Assembly: GCA_021732805.1 (NCBI GenBank)
Contig: JAKFUJ010000173.1
Coordinates: 1-17,093 of the forward strand
Source of the DNA: Betaproteobacteria bacterium
Lineage (GTDB): Bacteria; Pseudomonadota; Gammaproteobacteria; Burkholderiales; SG8-41
Direction: 5' to 3'
Length of the DNA: 17,093 nt
Shown here: in pieces, positions 15,676 through 17,093 of the stretch
Layout of the letters: each line of letters begins with the position of its first letter
Numbering within the stretch: position 1 is the first letter of the stretch
Notes under the pieces: model-generated
The model's input: the letters and a program-made list of their open reading frames with translations, nothing else
What the model was told of the DNA's origin: nothing
The model's database searches: none
Made by a program: the position numbers and the translations under genes

Positions 15676-17093
15676 GCGCCCTGGCGCCAAAAGCGGCCGC
15701 AGCCGGTGCTGCTGTACGCTACGTCAGCAGCCGCGGCCGCATGTCCGGCGCGCGCTTCTGCGACGTGCTGCTGGGCGGCCTGGCACCCGATGGCGGGCTG
15801 GTGGTGCCGCAGGCCTATCCGCGGCTGGATGCGGCGGAACTGGCTGCGTTGCGCCCGTTGTCCTATCCGGATCTGGCTTTTTCGATCATCAGCCGCTTCG
15901 TCGATGACATCCCGCAGGATGATCTGGCAGCGCTGGTGCGCCGGACCTATCGCACGGAGACTTTCGGATCGACGGACATCACGCCGCTGCAGACGCTGGA
16001 ACCGGGCCTGCATCTGCTGAAGCTGTCCAACGGTCCGACGCTGGCGTTCAAGGACGTGGCGATGCAGCTGCTCGGTGAATTGTTCGAATACGTGCTCAAG
16101 CGCGAAGGCAAGACGCTGAACATTCTTGGTGCTACTTCCGGTGATACCGGTTCCGCCGCTGAATACGCGATGCGCGGCCGCCAGGGCATCCGTGTGTTCA
16201 TGCTGTCGCCGCACGGCAAGATGAGCCCGTTCCAGAGGGCGCAGATGTATTCGCTGCAGGACGCCAACATTTTCAATATCGCGATCCGCGGCGTGTTCGA
16301 CGACTGCCAGGACATCGTCAAGGCGGTCAGCGGCGATGCCGCATTCAAGAATGCGCATCGCATCGGCGCGGTGAACTCGATCAACTGGGCGCGCGTCGTG
16401 GCGCAGGTGGTGTATTACTTCAAGGGTTACTTTGCCGCGACCCGCGGCAACGACGAGCAGGTTTCCTTTGCCGTGCCCTCCGGGAATTTCGGCAACATTT
16501 TCGCCGGCCACATCGCGCGCATGATGGGGCTGCCGATCCGGCACCTGATTCTTGCTTCCAATGAAAACGACGTACTCGACGAATTCTTCCGTTCAGGACG
16601 TTATCGCGTGCGCAGCGGCCGTGAAACCGCGCAGACCTCCAGTCCGTCGATGGATATTTCCAAGGCTTCGAATTTCGAACGATTCGTGTTCGATCTGGTG
16701 GAACGCGATCCGGCGATGGTGGCGCGGCTGTGGCGTGAGGTTGAGGATGCCGGCGGTTTCAACCTGGGTGAGACAGCGTACTGGCGGGATATCGCGCAGT
16801 ACGGTTTCAAATCGGGCCGCAGCTCGCATGCCGAGCGGGTGGCGACGATACGCCGCATCCATGAACAATATGGATTGACCATCGATCCGCATACGGCTGA
16901 CGGCGTCAATGTCGGCTTGCGGCTGCGTGAACCGGGCGTTCCGCTGATCTGCCTGGAAACCGCTTTGCCGGCGAAATTCGCCGAAACCATCCGCGAGGCG
17001 CTGGGCCGCGATCCGGATGTACCGCCGGGTTATGAAGGGCTGGAAAGCCGCTTGCAGCGGGTGGCGGTGATGGATCCGGATGTCGAGGCGGTG
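15672..17093 (+). CDS. thrC: threonine synthase (C-terminal end cut by window edge)
   Basis: An open frame of 474 codons reaching the right edge without a stop; betaproteobacterial ThrC is about this long, so only a few residues should be missing. It is the PLP enzyme that converts O-phosphohomoserine to threonine. The N-terminal motif RYVSSRG (16-22), GLAPDGGLVVP, the PLP lysine Lys127 in PTLAFKDVAMQ, the ILGATSGDTGSAA phosphate-binding loop, SPHGKMSPFQRAQMYS and VPSGNFGNIFAG are all clear. The start overlaps the hom stop as ATGA. It adds about 14 residues (MSALAPKAAAAGAA and so on) before the point where most ThrC proteins begin, and no other usable start lies nearer. Confidence 0.96.
   Translation, partial: MSALAPKAAAAGAAVRYVSSRGRMSGARFCDVLLGGLAPDGGLVVPQAYPRLDAAELAALRPLSYPDLAFSIISRFVDDIPQDDLAALVRRTYRTETFGSTDITPLQTLEPGLHLLKLSNGPTLAFKDVAMQLLGELFEYVLKREGKTLNILGATSGDTGSAAEYAMRGRQGIRVFMLSPHGKMSPFQRAQMYSLQDANIFNIAIRGVFDDCQDIVKAVSGDAAFKNAHRIGAVNSINWARVVAQVVYYFKGYFAATRGNDEQVSFAVPSGNFGNIFAGHIARMMGLPIRHLILASNENDVLDEFFRSGRYRVRSGRETAQTSSPSMDISKASNFERFVFDLVERDPAMVARLWREVEDAGGFNLGETAYWRDIAQYGFKSGRSSHAERVATIRRIHEQYGLTIDPHTADGVNVGLRLREPGVPLICLETALPAKFAETIREALGRDPDVPPGYEGLESRLQRVAVMDPDVEAV

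Noticed and set aside
13045..15690. Very long (881-codon) open frame antisense to alaC and hom
   Set aside because: It mirrors two clearly real genes, its translation is rich in His, Arg, Asp and Gln with no recognisable domain, and such shadows are common in GC-rich DNA.

Overview
The window reads as chromosomal DNA from a betaproteobacterium. The evidence is high GC content, two gene orders typical of that class (surE-pcm-nlpD, and Mth938-like gene divergent from alaC-hom-thrC), and proteins of proteobacterial type. I see no tRNA, rRNA, CRISPR array, insertion sequence, integrase or phage gene. Coding density is very high. No gene-free stretch exceeds 300 bases; the three longest gaps (2194-2378, 8614-8810, 13006-13155) all lie between divergent genes and hold promoter-like sequences.

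Region 1 (1-2193, minus strand) is a three-gene catabolic-type operon read right to left: an RraA/HMG-aldolase-fold protein, a CaiB/BaiF (family III) CoA-transferase, and an acyl-CoA dehydrogenase cut by the left edge. The substrate cannot be told from sequence. The junction between the first two genes carries a 14-bp tandem duplication that doubles the start region of the CoA-transferase.

Region 2 (about 2263-4727, plus strand) is the surE-pcm-nlpD stress and cell-envelope cluster: survival nucleotidase, protein-repair methyltransferase and a LysM/LytM lipoprotein with a degenerate active site. The rpoS gene that commonly follows nlpD is absent; a convergent operon follows instead.

Region 3 (4753-8613, minus strand) is a tightly overlapping MoxR ATPase - DUF58 - TgpA-like transglutaminase operon, transcribed away from Region 4.

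Region 4 (8811-12650, plus strand) is one very large membrane-anchored sensor histidine kinase with a PAS-GAF-PAS5 sensor module, no receiver domain and no neighbouring response regulator. Two of its PAS domains look like an internal duplication. It contains a G8 tract where one-base slippage either way would remove the kinase core.

Region 5 (12634-17093) holds a small Mth938-like gene (minus) that overlaps the kinase tail by 17 bp, and divergent from it alaC-hom-thrC: an alanine-type aminotransferase followed by homoserine dehydrogenase and threonine synthase, the last nearly complete at the right edge.

I did not find a clearly new multi-gene system. The best leads are the duplicated translation-start junction, the loss of rpoS from its usual site, the orphan multi-PAS kinase with its internal duplication and homopolymer tract, and divergent promoters whose -10 boxes overlap.
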